Shown here piece after piece: positions 50,055-58,903 of a stretch of 64,000 nucleotides of DNA; position 1 is the stretch's first letter; the number at the start of each line of letters is the position of its first letter. The stretch lies in contig NZ_BMVG01000014.1 of the NCBI RefSeq assembly GCF_014650595.1, positions 62,001-126,000 on the forward strand. Direction: 5' to 3'. The translations under genes were made by a program, and so were the position numbers. The DNA comes from Streptomyces alanosinicus. GTDB taxonomy: Bacteria > Actinomycetota > Actinomycetes > Streptomycetales > Streptomycetaceae. The notes beneath the pieces were generated by a model. That model did not search any database, was not told the origin of the DNA, and saw nothing but the letters and a program-made list of their open reading frames with translations.

Positions 50055-51676
50055 GTCAGCGCCCCGATGGCCATCGGCACCCCGCGCGGGACTCCGGTGC
50101 GCAGCTGCAGGGCCAGAGCGACGTCGGTGGTGTCCGGGCGGTCGTGTCCGAGGAGGTCCGCGACCGTCCAGGCGACGCGCAGGACCCGGTCGATGCCGCG
50201 GGCGGTGAGCACACCCCGTTCGAGGCTGCGCTCGGCCTCGTCCATCGCTCCGGCCACGGGGTGGTAGCGGCTGCGCAGTTCCCGGCCCGGCACTTCGCTG
50301 TTGGTGCGCCACGGCGTTCCGGCCAGGCGGGCCGCCGTTCGCTCCCGGGCCTGGCGTACCCGCTCGGCCACGGTCGCCGTGGACTCGCCCCGGGCGCCGG
50401 GGTCGGTGAGCTCGGCCCGGGTGACCGGGTCGACCTCGACGCGCAGGTCCACCCGGTCGAGCAGCGGACCGGAGAGCCGGGACTGGTAGCGGCGGATCGC
50501 CGACGGCAGGCAGTCGCACAGGGAGTCGCGCTGGGAGAAGCGTCCGCAGGGGCAGGGGTTGGCCGCCAGCACCATGAGGAAGCGTGCCGGGAAGCGGACG
50601 ACACCCGCGCTGCGGGCGATCACGACGTGCCCCGACTCCAGGGGCTGCCGCAGGGCGTCCAGGGTCTGGCTGTGGAACTCGGGCGCCTCGTCCAGGAAGA
50701 GCACCCCACGGTGGGCGAGCGAGACCGCGCCGGGCCGGGCGACGCCGGGGCCTCCGCCGACGAGTGACTGCATCGTGGCCGAGTGGTGCGGGGCGCAGTA
50801 GGGGGCGACGTCGACGAGCGGCTTGCCCGGTGGCAGCAGCCCGGCCACCGAGTGCACGGCCGTGACCTCCAGCGAGTCCGCCCTGGTGAGCCGGGGCAGA
50901 ACCGCGGGCAGCCGCTCGGCGAGCATGGTCTTTCCCGCGCCGGGCGGCCCTTCGAGGAACAGGTGGTGTCCACCGGCGGCGGCCACCTCCACGGCCGTGC
51001 GGGCCGCACGCTGGCCCACGACGTCCGCCAGGTCGTGATCGTGGTCGTGCTGGGCGGCTCCGATGCTGTGCATGCCGGTGGCCGCACCCGTGCCGGGCAT
51101 GCGCAGGCCGGCCAGGAGGGGGTCGGGGCGTCCGTGTACGTCCGGCTCCTCCTCGGGGACGGGCTCCTCGGTGAGGACCGCGACGAGCTGTCGCAGACTG
51201 CGGACGCCGAGCACCGAGACACCCGGGACCAGAGCGGCCTCGGCGGCGGCGCACTCGGGCACGACCACCTGTTCGTACCCGGCGTCGGCCGCGGCGAGGA
51301 CGGCCGGCAGGATGCCGCGGACCGGCCGGACCCGGCCGTCCAGTCCCAGCTCGCCGATCATGACGATGTCCGAAAGGACGCGTGGGTCGATCCGTTCGGC
51401 GGCGCCGAGCACCGCGCAGGCGACGGCCAGGTCGAAGCCGGAGCCGGCCTTGGGCACCGACGCCGGGCTGAGTCCGACGGTGAGCTTCTTCTGCGGCCAC
51501 TCGCCGCCCGAGTTCACCACCGCCGCCCGGACCCGGTCGCGGCTCTCCGTGAGGCTCTTGTCCGGGAGGCCGACCAGGGTGAAGGCGGCGACGCCGGGTT
51601 CGAGGTCGGCCTGGACCTCCACGACGACGCCCTCCACGCCGACGAGGGCCACCGAGCAGGTGCGGGCGAATCCCAT
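50051..51676 (-). CDS. YifB-family magnesium-chelatase-like AAA ATPase
   Basis: The 541-residue protein has an N-terminal Lon-like domain (PDKSLTESRDRVRAAVVNSG, SPASVPKAGSGFDLAVACAV). An AAA domain of the chelatase type follows, with Walker A GPPGAGKTMLAERLP, Walker B GVLFLDEAPEF and sensor HSATMQSLVGG. A Cys-rich stretch (ANPCPCGRFSQRDSLCDC) and a C-terminal helical part follow. This is the ComM/YifB family. In other bacteria ComM is a helicase for branch migration of natural-transformation intermediates, which suits its coupling to dprA. The ATG lies directly after the YraN stop codon. Confidence 0.93.
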   Translation of the reverse strand: MGFARTCSVALVGVEGVVVEVQADLEPGVAAFTLVGLPDKSLTESRDRVRAAVVNSGGEWPQKKLTVGLSPASVPKAGSGFDLAVACAVLGAAERIDPRVLSDIVMIGELGLDGRVRPVRGILPAVLAAADAGYEQVVVPECAAAEAALVPGVSVLGVRSLRQLVAVLTEEPVPEEEPDVHGRPDPLLAGLRMPGTGAATGMHSIGAAQHDHDHDLADVVGQRAARTAVEVAAAGGHHLFLEGPPGAGKTMLAERLPAVLPRLTRADSLEVTAVHSVAGLLPPGKPLVDVAPYCAPHHSATMQSLVGGGPGVARPGAVSLAHRGVLFLDEAPEFHSQTLDALRQPLESGHVVIARSAGVVRFPARFLMVLAANPCPCGRFSQRDSLCDCLPSAIRRYQSRLSGPLLDRVDLRVEVDPVTRAELTDPGARGESTATVAERVRQARERTAARLAGTPWRTNSEVPGRELRSRYHPVAGAMDEAERSLERGVLTARGIDRVLRVAWTVADLLGHDRPDTTDVALALQLRTGVPRGVPMAIGALT

Positions 51677-52042
51677 TCAGGCCACCCCCCGCACATGCTC
51701 GACGGACGGGGCGCCGCGCCGGGGCAGCAGGACGCCGATCAGGTCGATCCGGACACCGCCCGGCGGGGCTCCTCCGTGGGCCTGGATCCAGTGCCCGGCC
51801 AGCGCGCGCAGCCGGTCCGCCTTCTCGGGGGTCACCGCGGCCATCGGATGCTCGAAGGAGCCGCCGCTGCGGGTCTTCACCTCGCACACGACCAGGACGT
51901 CACCGTCCCTGGCCACGATGTCGATCTCACCGGACCGGCCGGAGCGCCAGTTGCGCTCCAGGACCGTCATTCCGGCCTCGGTCAGCCGCCGCGCGGCCAG
52001 ATCCTCGCCGTACCTGCCGAGTGCACTGCGTGCGTTGCTCAT
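51677..52042 (-). CDS. YraN-family putative endonuclease
   Basis: The 121-residue protein contains the UPF0102/YraN nuclease-like core: LGRYGEDLAARRLTEAGMTV, then GEIDIVARDGDVLVVCEVKT, where Glu, Asp and the ExK form the PD-(D/E)XK-type site. It is thought to resemble Holliday-junction resolvases. The stop codon directly abuts the YifB start, and dprA follows, so the three genes are one operon of DNA-handling functions. The full natural sequence is present, with no unusual insertion. Confidence 0.92.
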   Translation of the reverse strand: MSNARSALGRYGEDLAARRLTEAGMTVLERNWRSGRSGEIDIVARDGDVLVVCEVKTRSGGSFEHPMAAVTPEKADRLRALAGHWIQAHGGAPPGGVRIDLIGVLLPRRGAPSVEHVRGVA

Positions 52043-52175
52043 GTCGGCACCACCTCCGGCGCCAACGGTCACGCGTCCCGCCCACATTTGTTGATCTTGG
52101 TGGGCTACCCGGCGGTTGTGGAAAACCCCGTCACCCGCACGAGCGAGGGCACGGACAACCGCCGCATAGAGCGGA

Positions 52176-52484
52176 TCATCCGCCCGGAAGCTCCAGGTCG
52201 CTCTTGTTCAGCTCCTCGATGTTCACGTCCTTGAACGTGAGGACCCTGACCTGCTTCACGAAGCGAGCCGGCCGGTACATGTCCCAGACCCAGGCGTCAG
52301 CCATGGACACCTCGAAGAACACCTCACCCTGGACCGAGTGCACCTGCATCTCGTAGTCATTGGTGAGATAGAAGCGCCGCTCCGTCTCGATCACGTATTT
52401 GAACAGACCGACGACGTCTCGGTACTCCCGGTAGAGCTTTAGCTCCATCTCGGTCTCGTACTTCTCGAGGTCCTCGGCGCTCAT
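52176..52484 (-). CDS. DUF2469 family protein
   Basis: The 102-residue protein is a small actinobacterial conserved protein. It has an acidic helical start (SAEDLEKYETEMELKLYREY), then YVIETERRFYLTNDYEMQVH, and the aromatic DAWVWDMYRPARFVKQVRV. It is nearly invariant among Actinobacteria and always lies in this neighbourhood. No function is known. No signal or membrane segment is present, so it should be cytoplasmic. It stands between the NUDIX gene and the YraN operon, on the same strand. Confidence 0.92.
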   Translation of the reverse strand: MSAEDLEKYETEMELKLYREYRDVVGLFKYVIETERRFYLTNDYEMQVHSVQGEVFFEVSMADAWVWDMYRPARFVKQVRVLTFKDVNIEELNKSDLELPGG

Positions 52485-52540
52485 GGCATGTTCCCCTTCA
52501 GCCGTGCGATCCCACCATTGTGCGCCAGTCCGACGGACCC

Positions 52541-53065
52541 TCAGACGATTTCCGCGTCGAGGGTCACAGGACCGGCCGGGGGACCTTCGTCGAGCAGCGT
52601 GCTCAGCAGCTCGGCGAGTCTGGTCGGATACACCGTCTCATGTGCCCGGGTCAGTTCCTGACACGTCCACCAACGCGCACCGGCGACACTGCGTCGCTCC
52701 AGCTCGGTGAGCCCCGTCGCCGCGGTGGCCGTCTGTGTCGTACGGGCCAGGTAGTACCACTCGTCCTGGTCCCAGCGGCGGCCCGCGAACGGGAAGGAGC
52801 ACCTGCGCCGCCACAGCACCGGACCCAGTTCGACCTCGGTGATGCCGGTCTCCTCGGCCAGCTCCCGCAGCGCGGCCTCCTCCCGGGTCTCGGCTCCTTC
52901 GAGACCGCCGCCCGGGGTGAACCACCAGTCGTCGGCAGGATCGTCCGGCTCATGGCCGTGCAGGAGGAGGATGCGGTCCTCGGGGTCGAGGAGGACCACC
53001 CGGGCCACCTTGCGCAGACCGCCCTCGTAGGTGTCCTCGCCGGTCGGCCCGGTCTCAGCGGACAC
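52541..53065 (-). CDS. NUDIX hydrolase
   Basis: The 174-residue protein has the full NUDIX box, beginning GGLEGAETREEAALRELAEE and ending TGI, in the order GX5EX7REUXEEXGU. It should hydrolyse a nucleoside-diphosphate derivative with magnesium. The surrounding beta-strands (VARVVLLDPEDRILLLHGHE, WWFTPGGG) are as expected. The GTG at 53065 has GGAGG six bases upstream and overlaps the end of sipZ by 11 bases, so the two are coupled. A mutT-like gene after sipZ is known in S. lividans. The substrate is unknown. Confidence 0.9.
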   Translation of the reverse strand: MSAETGPTGEDTYEGGLRKVARVVLLDPEDRILLLHGHEPDDPADDWWFTPGGGLEGAETREEAALRELAEETGITEVELGPVLWRRRCSFPFAGRRWDQDEWYYLARTTQTATAATGLTELERRSVAGARWWTCQELTRAHETVYPTRLAELLSTLLDEGPPAGPVTLDAEIV

Positions 53066-53840
53066 CGGCCGCCTCCGGGCGGGCACCGCGGGCGCGGGAG
53101 CGGCCCAGCCGGCTCGTGATCGGCCCGTAGGCGCCGCCGACCAGGACCAGGACCGCGCCGACGGCGATCAGCAGCTCGATCGTGCCCAGCGGGCCGGGCT
53201 GGGAGAGGGCGCCGAGCGCCTCGAAGCCGGTGGGGCGCTTGAGCGAACCCTTCCAGGGCCATACGACGGCGTCCACGCGGGCGGTCACGGCGTCCTGGGA
53301 GACCGTGCCCTTGGCCGCGTCGGCGAGGTGGGCCGTGGAGTCCAGGGAGCCCTGACGCTCGTCACCGAGCAGGAACAGCCGGCCCTCGGGGACCTTCACC
53401 GCCGGGATGTTCTGGTTCTCGGCCAGGCTGCCCTTGGGCAGATAGGGCTCGTCGATCTGCTTGCCGTTGACGGTCAGCTTGCCGTCGGTGCAGCAGGAGA
53501 CGGTGTCGCCGCCGACGGCGACCACGCGCTTGACCACCTTGGCGCCCGCGACCCAGGTCTTGTCCTCGAAGACGACGACGTCACCGCGGCGCACCTCGCC
53601 GCCGTCGACCTTCTGCGCCAGCACCCGGTCACCGGCGTCGATCGTGGGCGTCATGGAGCTGGTGGGCACGGTGTACGGCCGGTAGCTCACCGCCGCCCAG
53701 GCGAATCCGCCGAGGAACAGCACCAGACCCAGGGCCACGGCCACCCCGGACAGCCGATGTCCGAGCCGGCCGCCGCCGGTCTGTGCCATGCCTGTCCCGC
53801 CGCTGTGCGGGGCTGTACGCGTCGTGCTCTCGCCACCCAT
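53055..53840 (-). CDS. sipZ: Type I signal peptidase SipZ
   Basis: The 261-residue enzyme removes Sec signal peptides at the outer membrane face. One N-terminal anchor (VAVALGLVLFLGGFAWAAV), the catalytic Ser in YTVPTSSMTPTI, the Lys in VVKRVVAVGGDTVS, and the GDERQGSLDS box are visible. A second hydrophobic segment near the C-terminus (LLIAVGAVLVLVGGAYG) gives the two-anchor topology of this group. It is the last of four signal peptidase genes and is followed by the NUDIX gene. The symbol is assigned by position and length compared with the known S. lividans cluster. Confidence 0.92.
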   Translation of the reverse strand: MGGESTTRTAPHSGGTGMAQTGGGRLGHRLSGVAVALGLVLFLGGFAWAAVSYRPYTVPTSSMTPTIDAGDRVLAQKVDGGEVRRGDVVVFEDKTWVAGAKVVKRVVAVGGDTVSCCTDGKLTVNGKQIDEPYLPKGSLAENQNIPAVKVPEGRLFLLGDERQGSLDSTAHLADAAKGTVSQDAVTARVDAVVWPWKGSLKRPTGFEALGALSQPGPLGTIELLIAVGAVLVLVGGAYGPITSRLGRSRARGARPEAAGVR

Positions 53841-53955
53841 GGACCCGCACCCTACCGGGCGGTACCAGGCCTGGGCAGCCCCTGTTTCGGGACCGGAACC
53901 AAAGCCCCGGCCACCGCCGGACTCGGAGGTTCCGGTCGCACCCGACCGGACGGGG

Positions 53956-54969
53956 TCAGCGGTTGCCCGCGGCCGTCTTCCGGTCGACCTTGGACTCCAG
54001 CCGGTCCGAGCGCCGGCGCCGCCACACCGCCACCGGCAGCACCGCCGCGATGGCCACGCCCCCCGGGGCCGCCGTCAGCGCGGCGGACGCCGAGGACTGC
54101 TGGGAGATGCCCGGCTGGTCGAAGGTGTCCGGGATGGGCAGGGTGCCCCAGCGGTTGATCGGCCAGGCCTTGACGATCGCGCGGCCGACGACCTTGTCGA
54201 CGGGGACCATGCCGTGGTTCTTGTCGGACTGGTTGTACCGCGAGTCACGGGAGTTCTGACGGTGGTCGCCCATCACCCAGAGGTAGCCCTTGGGGACCGT
54301 CACCTTGAACTGGCCGCCCAGGTCGTCATCGGTGCACGGCGTGTTGCCGGGGTAGATGTACGGCTCGTTCAGCGCCTTGCCGTTGACCAGGAGCGGGCCG
54401 GTGCCCTTGCACTGGACGGTATCGCCGCCGACGCCGATCACGCGCTTGATGAGGTCCTTCTCGTTGGCCGACGGCATCAGGCCGATCCAGCTGAGGACCT
54501 GCTGCACGGCGTTCGGGGTCGGCGCCGGCTCGCCCGCCAGCCAGTCGTCCGGGTCATGGAAGACCACGACCTCGCCGCGCTCGGGCTTGGAGCCGAACCA
54601 CGGGGTGAGCTTGTCGACCAGGACGCGGTCACCCACCTGAAGGGTGTTCTGCATCGAGGCGGAGGGGATCGAGAACGCCTGCACCAGGAACGTCTTGATC
54701 AGCAGCGCCAGGACCAGCGCGATGACGACGAGGATCGGCAGCTCTTTCCAGAAGGAGCGCGGCTGCTTCTTCGGCCGGTCGGCCGCCTCTCCCGCACCGG
54801 CGTCCCCGGCCGGCGGCCGGCGCTCCTCTTCGGGCCCGCCCTGTTCGCCCGGTGCGTCATTCCCTGAGGTCATGGCGCTGTCCGGCACGGGGGCGTTCGC
54901 TTCCACGGGGTGTCCGCGGTACTCCTCGCCGTCGTGCCCCGACCGTGCGCCAACCGCCACATCCCCCAC
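53956..54969 (-). CDS. sipY: Type I signal peptidase SipY
   Basis: This 337-residue signal peptidase has an extended acidic, Pro-rich N-terminus of about 70 residues, then one membrane anchor (ELPILVVIALVLALLIKTFL), the catalytic Ser in FSIPSASMQNTL, and the Lys in KDLIKRVIGVGGDTV. GDHRQNSRDSRYN closes the domain, and a second hydrophobic stretch stands near the C-terminus. SipY is the major signal peptidase in S. lividans. The GTG at 54969 has AAGGAG upstream. This places its first 113 bases inside the end of sipX; a start at 54873 would shorten the overlap but has no ribosome site. Confidence 0.92.
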   Translation of the reverse strand: MGDVAVGARSGHDGEEYRGHPVEANAPVPDSAMTSGNDAPGEQGGPEEERRPPAGDAGAGEAADRPKKQPRSFWKELPILVVIALVLALLIKTFLVQAFSIPSASMQNTLQVGDRVLVDKLTPWFGSKPERGEVVVFHDPDDWLAGEPAPTPNAVQQVLSWIGLMPSANEKDLIKRVIGVGGDTVQCKGTGPLLVNGKALNEPYIYPGNTPCTDDDLGGQFKVTVPKGYLWVMGDHRQNSRDSRYNQSDKNHGMVPVDKVVGRAIVKAWPINRWGTLPIPDTFDQPGISQQSSASAALTAAPGGVAIAAVLPVAVWRRRRSDRLESKVDRKTAAGNR

Positions 54970-55948
54970 GCCAACTCCTTACTCTGTGCCGCTGCCTGCC
55001 CCGCATACGGTGCAGGCCCACTACTCCCATAACGAGCGGGAGTTCCGCAGGGGTCGGGAGCTGGGTCAGTCCGTTCGGATTCTCGGGGGCAACCCTATGC
55101 GACACCTGGGGAGCCGCGGTCGCACCCGACACGGAGTTGCCCACGCTTGCGAAGGTTTTAGGTTCCTGCAGGCGGGTCCAGTGACCGATCGGCCAGCCGA
55201 TGGCGACGGCCCGGCCGACGACGGACTTCTCGGAGACCGTGCCGCCGTAGGGGGTGTCCTGGTGGAACCGGGAATCCGCGGAGTTGCCGCGGTGGTCGCC
55301 CATCACCCACAGCCGGCCCTTGGGGACGGTGATGTCGAAGGACTGGGCGGACGGCGCGTCCCCGGGATAGATGTAGTCGCCTTCGGTGAGCGGTACGCCG
55401 TTGACGGTGACACGACCCTGCGCGTCACAGCATTTGACATGATCACCACCGACTCCGACGACCCGTTTGATCAGGTCTTTCTCATTGTCGGAGGGCAGCA
55501 GGCCGATGAAGGTGAGGCCTTCCTTCAGCTGTTTGACGACGACCGGGTCGTGCTTCTTCGCCGTCTGCTCGTCGGCCAGCCAGCCGCCCGGGTCGTGGAA
55601 GACGACGACATCCCCGCGCTCGGGCTTGGAGCCGAACCACGGGGTCAGCTTGTCGACCAGGACGCGGTCGCCGATGCGGATCGTCTGCTCCATCGAGCCG
55701 GACGGGATCACGAACGCCTGGACGAGGAACGTCTTCAGGACCAGCGCTATCAGGACGGCCACACCGACCAGAAGGGGGATCTCCCGAACGGCCGAACGGC
55801 GCCGCTTGCGCTTGACCTTGCGCTGGAGTTTCCGTCGCTCCGCGCGCGTACGGCCGCCGCCGGGCGCGGAGGTGCGGCGCGATCCGGTGGGCAGCAGGTT
55901 GGCGGCAGGGCTCTCGGACACCCCGCGCGGCTTGCCGCGGTTACCCAT
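54857..55948 (-). CDS. sipX: Type I signal peptidase SipX
   Basis: The 363-residue protein has a basic N-terminus (RAERRKLQRKVKRKRRR), an anchor (IPLLVGVAVLIALVLKTFLV), the catalytic Ser in FVIPSGSMEQTI, the Lys in KDLIKRVVGVGGDHV, and the GDHRGNSADSRFH box. The last 45 residues are rich in Arg and Gly and extend into the sipY gene; S. lividans SipX is about 320 residues, so this tail is an unusual extension. It overlaps sipW by eight bases upstream. Function as for its paralogs, with differing substrate preference. Confidence 0.9.
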   Translation of the reverse strand: MGNRGKPRGVSESPAANLLPTGSRRTSAPGGGRTRAERRKLQRKVKRKRRRSAVREIPLLVGVAVLIALVLKTFLVQAFVIPSGSMEQTIRIGDRVLVDKLTPWFGSKPERGDVVVFHDPGGWLADEQTAKKHDPVVVKQLKEGLTFIGLLPSDNEKDLIKRVVGVGGDHVKCCDAQGRVTVNGVPLTEGDYIYPGDAPSAQSFDITVPKGRLWVMGDHRGNSADSRFHQDTPYGGTVSEKSVVGRAVAIGWPIGHWTRLQEPKTFASVGNSVSGATAAPQVSHRVAPENPNGLTQLPTPAELPLVMGVVGLHRMRGRQRHRVRSWRGGCGGWRTVGARRRGVPRTPRGSERPRAGQRHDLRE

Positions 55949-56645
55949 GTGTACCCGCCCCTCTCGGCGGCTCCGGCACGCGCGCGTAGGCGGAGGGCCG
56001 CGTCAGGTGGGTCCAGTGGGCGGAGGGCCACAGGATCCAGTCGGCGCGGCCGATGACGTCGCCGACCGGGATCATGCCGCCGCCGGGGGAGCCGAGATGG
56101 TCCCGGGAGTCGCTGGAGTCGCTGCGGTGGTCGCCGAGGACGAAGAAGCGGCCGGCGGGCACGGCGACGTCGAAGGGCACGCTGGAGGCGGTGTCTCCGG
56201 GATAGAGGAACGCCGACTCGTCGACGGCGCGGCCGTTCACCTCGATCCTTCCCTTCTTGTCGCAGCAGACCACATGGTCTCCCCCCACCCCGACCACGCG
56301 CTTGATGTAGTCGGCGTCCCCGAAATAGCCGGTGCCGTCGAACACGATCACATCGCCGCGGCGCGGCTGAGCACCGAAACGGTACGCCAACTTATTTACG
56401 AGAACGCGGTCCCCGATCCTCAATCCCTGTTCCATGGATCCGCTCGGAATCTGGAACGGTTGCACCACGAACGTGTTGAGGACCAGCAAAAACGCCAGGC
56501 AGGTGAAGAGCGTGAGGGTGATCCGGCCGCCCGGCAGCCAGTCGGCGGTCCGCGCCACCAACGCGAAACGCGACCGTCCCTCCGGCCCCGGGGAATCCGG
56601 GTGGGAGGAGCGGTCGCGTTCCGTCGGCTGTGCTTCGGTGTCCAT
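55941..56645 (-). CDS. sipW: Type I signal peptidase SipW
   Basis: The 234-residue protein is the first of the sip cluster. It has one N-terminal anchor (ITLTLFTCLAFLLVLNTFVV), catalytic Ser in FQIPSGSMEQGL, Lys in DYIKRVVGVGGDHV, and GDHRSDSSDSRDH. It ends without a second hydrophobic segment, as known for SipW, in contrast to SipY and SipZ. Its stop overlaps the sipX start by eight bases. rplS lies 47 bases upstream on the same strand, so the cluster may continue the rplS transcript. Confidence 0.92.
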   Translation of the reverse strand: MDTEAQPTERDRSSHPDSPGPEGRSRFALVARTADWLPGGRITLTLFTCLAFLLVLNTFVVQPFQIPSGSMEQGLRIGDRVLVNKLAYRFGAQPRRGDVIVFDGTGYFGDADYIKRVVGVGGDHVVCCDKKGRIEVNGRAVDESAFLYPGDTASSVPFDVAVPAGRFFVLGDHRSDSSDSRDHLGSPGGGMIPVGDVIGRADWILWPSAHWTHLTRPSAYARVPEPPRGAGTHG

Positions 56646-56692
56646 CGGGGCGAGATGCTATCCCGCCGCGCCATGGACTCCTTTCAGAGCGC

Positions 56693-57043
56693 TCAGTTCT
56701 CGCGCTTCTCCTTGATCTTCGCGGCCTTGCCACGCAGATCACGGAGGTAGTACAGCTTGGCGCGGCGCACGTCACCCTTGGTGACCAGCTCGATCTTCTC
56801 GACGATCGGGGTGTGCACCGGGAAGGTGCGCTCGACGCCGACGGAGAACGAGACCTTGCGGACCGTGAAGGTCTCGCGGACACCAGCGCCCTGGCGGCGG
56901 ATCACAACGCCCTTGAACTGCTGCACACGGGAGCGGTTGCCCTCGATGACGCGGACGTGGACGTTGACGGTGTCACCCGGGCGGAAGGCCGGGATGTCGC
57001 TGCGCAGCGACGCGGCGTCGACGGAGTCGAGCAGGTGAGACAT
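56693..57043 (-). CDS. rplS: 50S ribosomal protein L19
   Basis: The 116-residue protein bridges the ribosomal subunits. VNVHVRVIEGNRSRVQQFKG, VVIRRQGAGVRETFTVRKVS and the C-terminal RRAKLYYLRDLRGKAAKIKE are the standard L19 motifs. It is separated from trmD by 134 bases without other genes, in the conserved order rpsP-rimM-trmD-rplS. The start at 57043 gives the usual MSHLLDSVD opening. Confidence 0.97.
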   Translation of the reverse strand: MSHLLDSVDAASLRSDIPAFRPGDTVNVHVRVIEGNRSRVQQFKGVVIRRQGAGVRETFTVRKVSFSVGVERTFPVHTPIVEKIELVTKGDVRRAKLYYLRDLRGKAAKIKEKREN

Positions 57044-57177
57044 TTCGTCTGCTTTCTTCGCTGATGCCACAGGTCATCAACGGAAACTAGGTGTAATGGA
57101 GACTGCCGTACGGGTCGGGGCGGGCGTCGTGTCCCCCTGTGGCAGGGGCGCACGCCGGACGGGCGCACAACAGCGGT

Positions 57178-58011
57178 CTATTGTTCCATGCCCCCGGCCC
57201 GCCGCCAAAATCGGCCGTACGGCTCCCCCGCCGGGTCCGGTTCCCAGCCCAGGATGGACAGCATCTCGCGGTCCTTCCTGTCGAAAGCCTTGGGGTCGCA
57301 GCCTTCGATCAGGTCGGGGCGGTTGCGGGTGGTCCGTCTGAGGGCCTCGTCGCGGCGCCAGCGGGCGATCTTGCCGTGGTGGCCGCTGAGCAGCACCTCG
57401 GGGATGTCCCGGCCGCGCCAGACGGGCGGCTTGGTGTAGACGGGGCCTTCCAGGAGGCCGGCCATGGCGCCGGGCGCGAAGGAGTCGTCACGGTGGGACT
57501 CGGCGTTACCGAGGACGCCGGGCAGCAGCCGGGCGACGGCCTCGGTGATGACGAGTACGGCCGCCTCGCCGCCGGCCAGGACGTAGTCGCCGATGGACAC
57601 CTCGTACACCGGCATCCGGGTCGCGTACTCCTCCATGACGCGCCGGTCGATGCCCTCGTAGCGGGCCGGCGTGAAGATCAGCCAGGGGCGCTCGGAGAGT
57701 TCGACGGCGAGTTCCTGGGTGAAGGGGCGGCCGCTGGGGGTGGGCACGAGCAGCGCGGGCGTTTCGGCACCGGTCTCGTAGCCGTCGGCGAGGACCGTGT
57801 CCAGGGCGTCGCCCCAGGGGTCGGTCTTCATGACCATGCCGGGGCCGCCGCCGTACGGGGTGTCGTCGACGGTGTTGTGGCGGTCGTACGTCCACGACCG
57901 CAGATCGTGCACGTGGACGTTCAGCTGCCCACGCGCGCGTGCCTTGCCGACGAGGGAGACGTTCAGCGGTTCCAGGTACTCGGGAAAGATCGTGACGACG
58001 TCGAGGCGCAT
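57178..58011 (-). CDS. trmD: tRNA (guanine-N1)-methyltransferase
   Basis: The 277-residue SPOUT enzyme methylates G37 of tRNAs and prevents frameshifting. The knot region includes EGIDRRVMEEYATRMPVYEV, SIGDYVLAGGEAAVLVITEA and the loop PGVLGNAESHRDDSF. The N-terminal MRLDVVTIFPEYL is typical. The ATG overlaps the rimM stop by one base (TGATG), showing coupling. The length is slightly greater than in E. coli owing to a C-terminal tail, as usual in actinobacteria. Confidence 0.97.
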   Translation of the reverse strand: MRLDVVTIFPEYLEPLNVSLVGKARARGQLNVHVHDLRSWTYDRHNTVDDTPYGGGPGMVMKTDPWGDALDTVLADGYETGAETPALLVPTPSGRPFTQELAVELSERPWLIFTPARYEGIDRRVMEEYATRMPVYEVSIGDYVLAGGEAAVLVITEAVARLLPGVLGNAESHRDDSFAPGAMAGLLEGPVYTKPPVWRGRDIPEVLLSGHHGKIARWRRDEALRRTTRNRPDLIEGCDPKAFDRKDREMLSILGWEPDPAGEPYGRFWRRAGGMEQ

Positions 58012-58553
58012 CAGGACTCGTCCCGAGGCGAGGCGATCTCCGCGCGGTCGTCGATCAGGCCCGGGGGGGGCGCGATGACGGCCCTCTGCTCCGCCAGGTC
58101 GATCTCGGTGACGATCTCCTCCACGAAGGGGATCATCACCTCGCTGCCGTCCGGACGCTCCACGATGAACAGGTCCTGCGAGGGCAGGTGCGAGATCTCC
58201 GTGATCCGGCCGACCTCCGCCCCGTCCTCGGTGACCACGTCGAGGTCGATGAGCTGGTGATCGTAGTACTCGTCGTCGTCCTCGGGCACTTCCTCCGGGT
58301 CGACCTCGGCGATCAGGAGGGTGTTGCGCAGCGCCTCGGCCGCGGTGCGGTCCACGACGCCCTCGAAGCGCAGGAGCAGACGGCCGCTGTGGACGCGGCC
58401 GACGGCGATGGTCAGGGGCCCGGCGGAGGCCGGGTCGGTGGCCAGGACGGCGCCCGGGGCGAGCCTCAGCTCGGGCTCGTCGGTACGTACCTCGACGGTG
58501 ACCTCGCCCCTGATGCCATGGGCGCGGCCGATCCGTGCGACTACCAGCTGCAC
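58011..58553 (-). CDS. rimM: Ribosome maturation factor RimM
   Basis: The 180-residue protein assists maturation of the 30S head near S19. The N-terminal barrel (VARIGRAHGIRGEVTVEVRT) and the C-terminal PRC-barrel (DLDVVTEDGAEVGRITEISH, DLFIVERPDGSEVMIPFVEE) are complete. The GTG start at 58553 is the first codon of the usual MQLVVARIG opening. A hairpin lies upstream, separating it from the KH-domain gene. Confidence 0.95.
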   Translation of the reverse strand: MQLVVARIGRAHGIRGEVTVEVRTDEPELRLAPGAVLATDPASAGPLTIAVGRVHSGRLLLRFEGVVDRTAAEALRNTLLIAEVDPEEVPEDDDEYYDHQLIDLDVVTEDGAEVGRITEISHLPSQDLFIVERPDGSEVMIPFVEEIVTEIDLAEQRAVIAPPPGLIDDRAEIASPRDES

Positions 58554-58603
58554 GTGTCCAATTCTCCTGTCATCTCCTGCTCCCGCATCTGCTCATACGA
58601 CTG

Positions 58604-58639
58604 CGGGCCGGGGAGAGCCCAGCGGCCCTCCCCGGCCCG
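58604..58639 (-). terminator. Hairpin between the KH gene and rimM
   Basis: A perfect 12-base stem (58604-58615 with 58628-58639) and a 12-base loop follow the rpsP-KH pair and precede rimM. It probably attenuates transcription from rpsP into rimM-trmD. Confidence 0.75.
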
Positions 58640-58658
58640 AGCCGGTTGCGTTGAAGCG

Positions 58659-58898
58659 TCAGCGGACGTGGTCCACGTCGACGAGGTCGACGCGGACACC
58701 GCGACCGCCGATGGCGCCCACGACGGTGCGCAGAGCGCGCGCGGTACGGCCGTTACGGCCGATCACCTTGCCGAGGTCGTCGGGGTGGACCCGGACCTCA
58801 AGCACGCGCCCGCGGCGCAGGTTGCGCGAGGCGACCTGCACATCGTCAGGGTTGTCGACGATGCCCTTCACGAGGTGCTCAAGCGCCTCTTCGAGCAT
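58659..58898 (-). CDS. KH-domain RNA-binding protein (KhpA-like)
   Basis: This 79-residue protein is a single KH domain: the helix LEEALEHLVKGIVDNPDDVQ, then the RNA-binding GxxG loop in VIGRNGRTARALRTVVGAIG. In other Gram-positives the homolog KhpA pairs with KhpB/Jag to bind small RNAs and affect cell-wall growth. It follows rpsP by five bases and shares its transcript, as in most actinobacteria and firmicutes. Confidence 0.95.
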   Translation of the reverse strand: MLEEALEHLVKGIVDNPDDVQVASRNLRRGRVLEVRVHPDDLGKVIGRNGRTARALRTVVGAIGGRGVRVDLVDVDHVR

Positions 58899-58903
58899 GC
58901 TGC

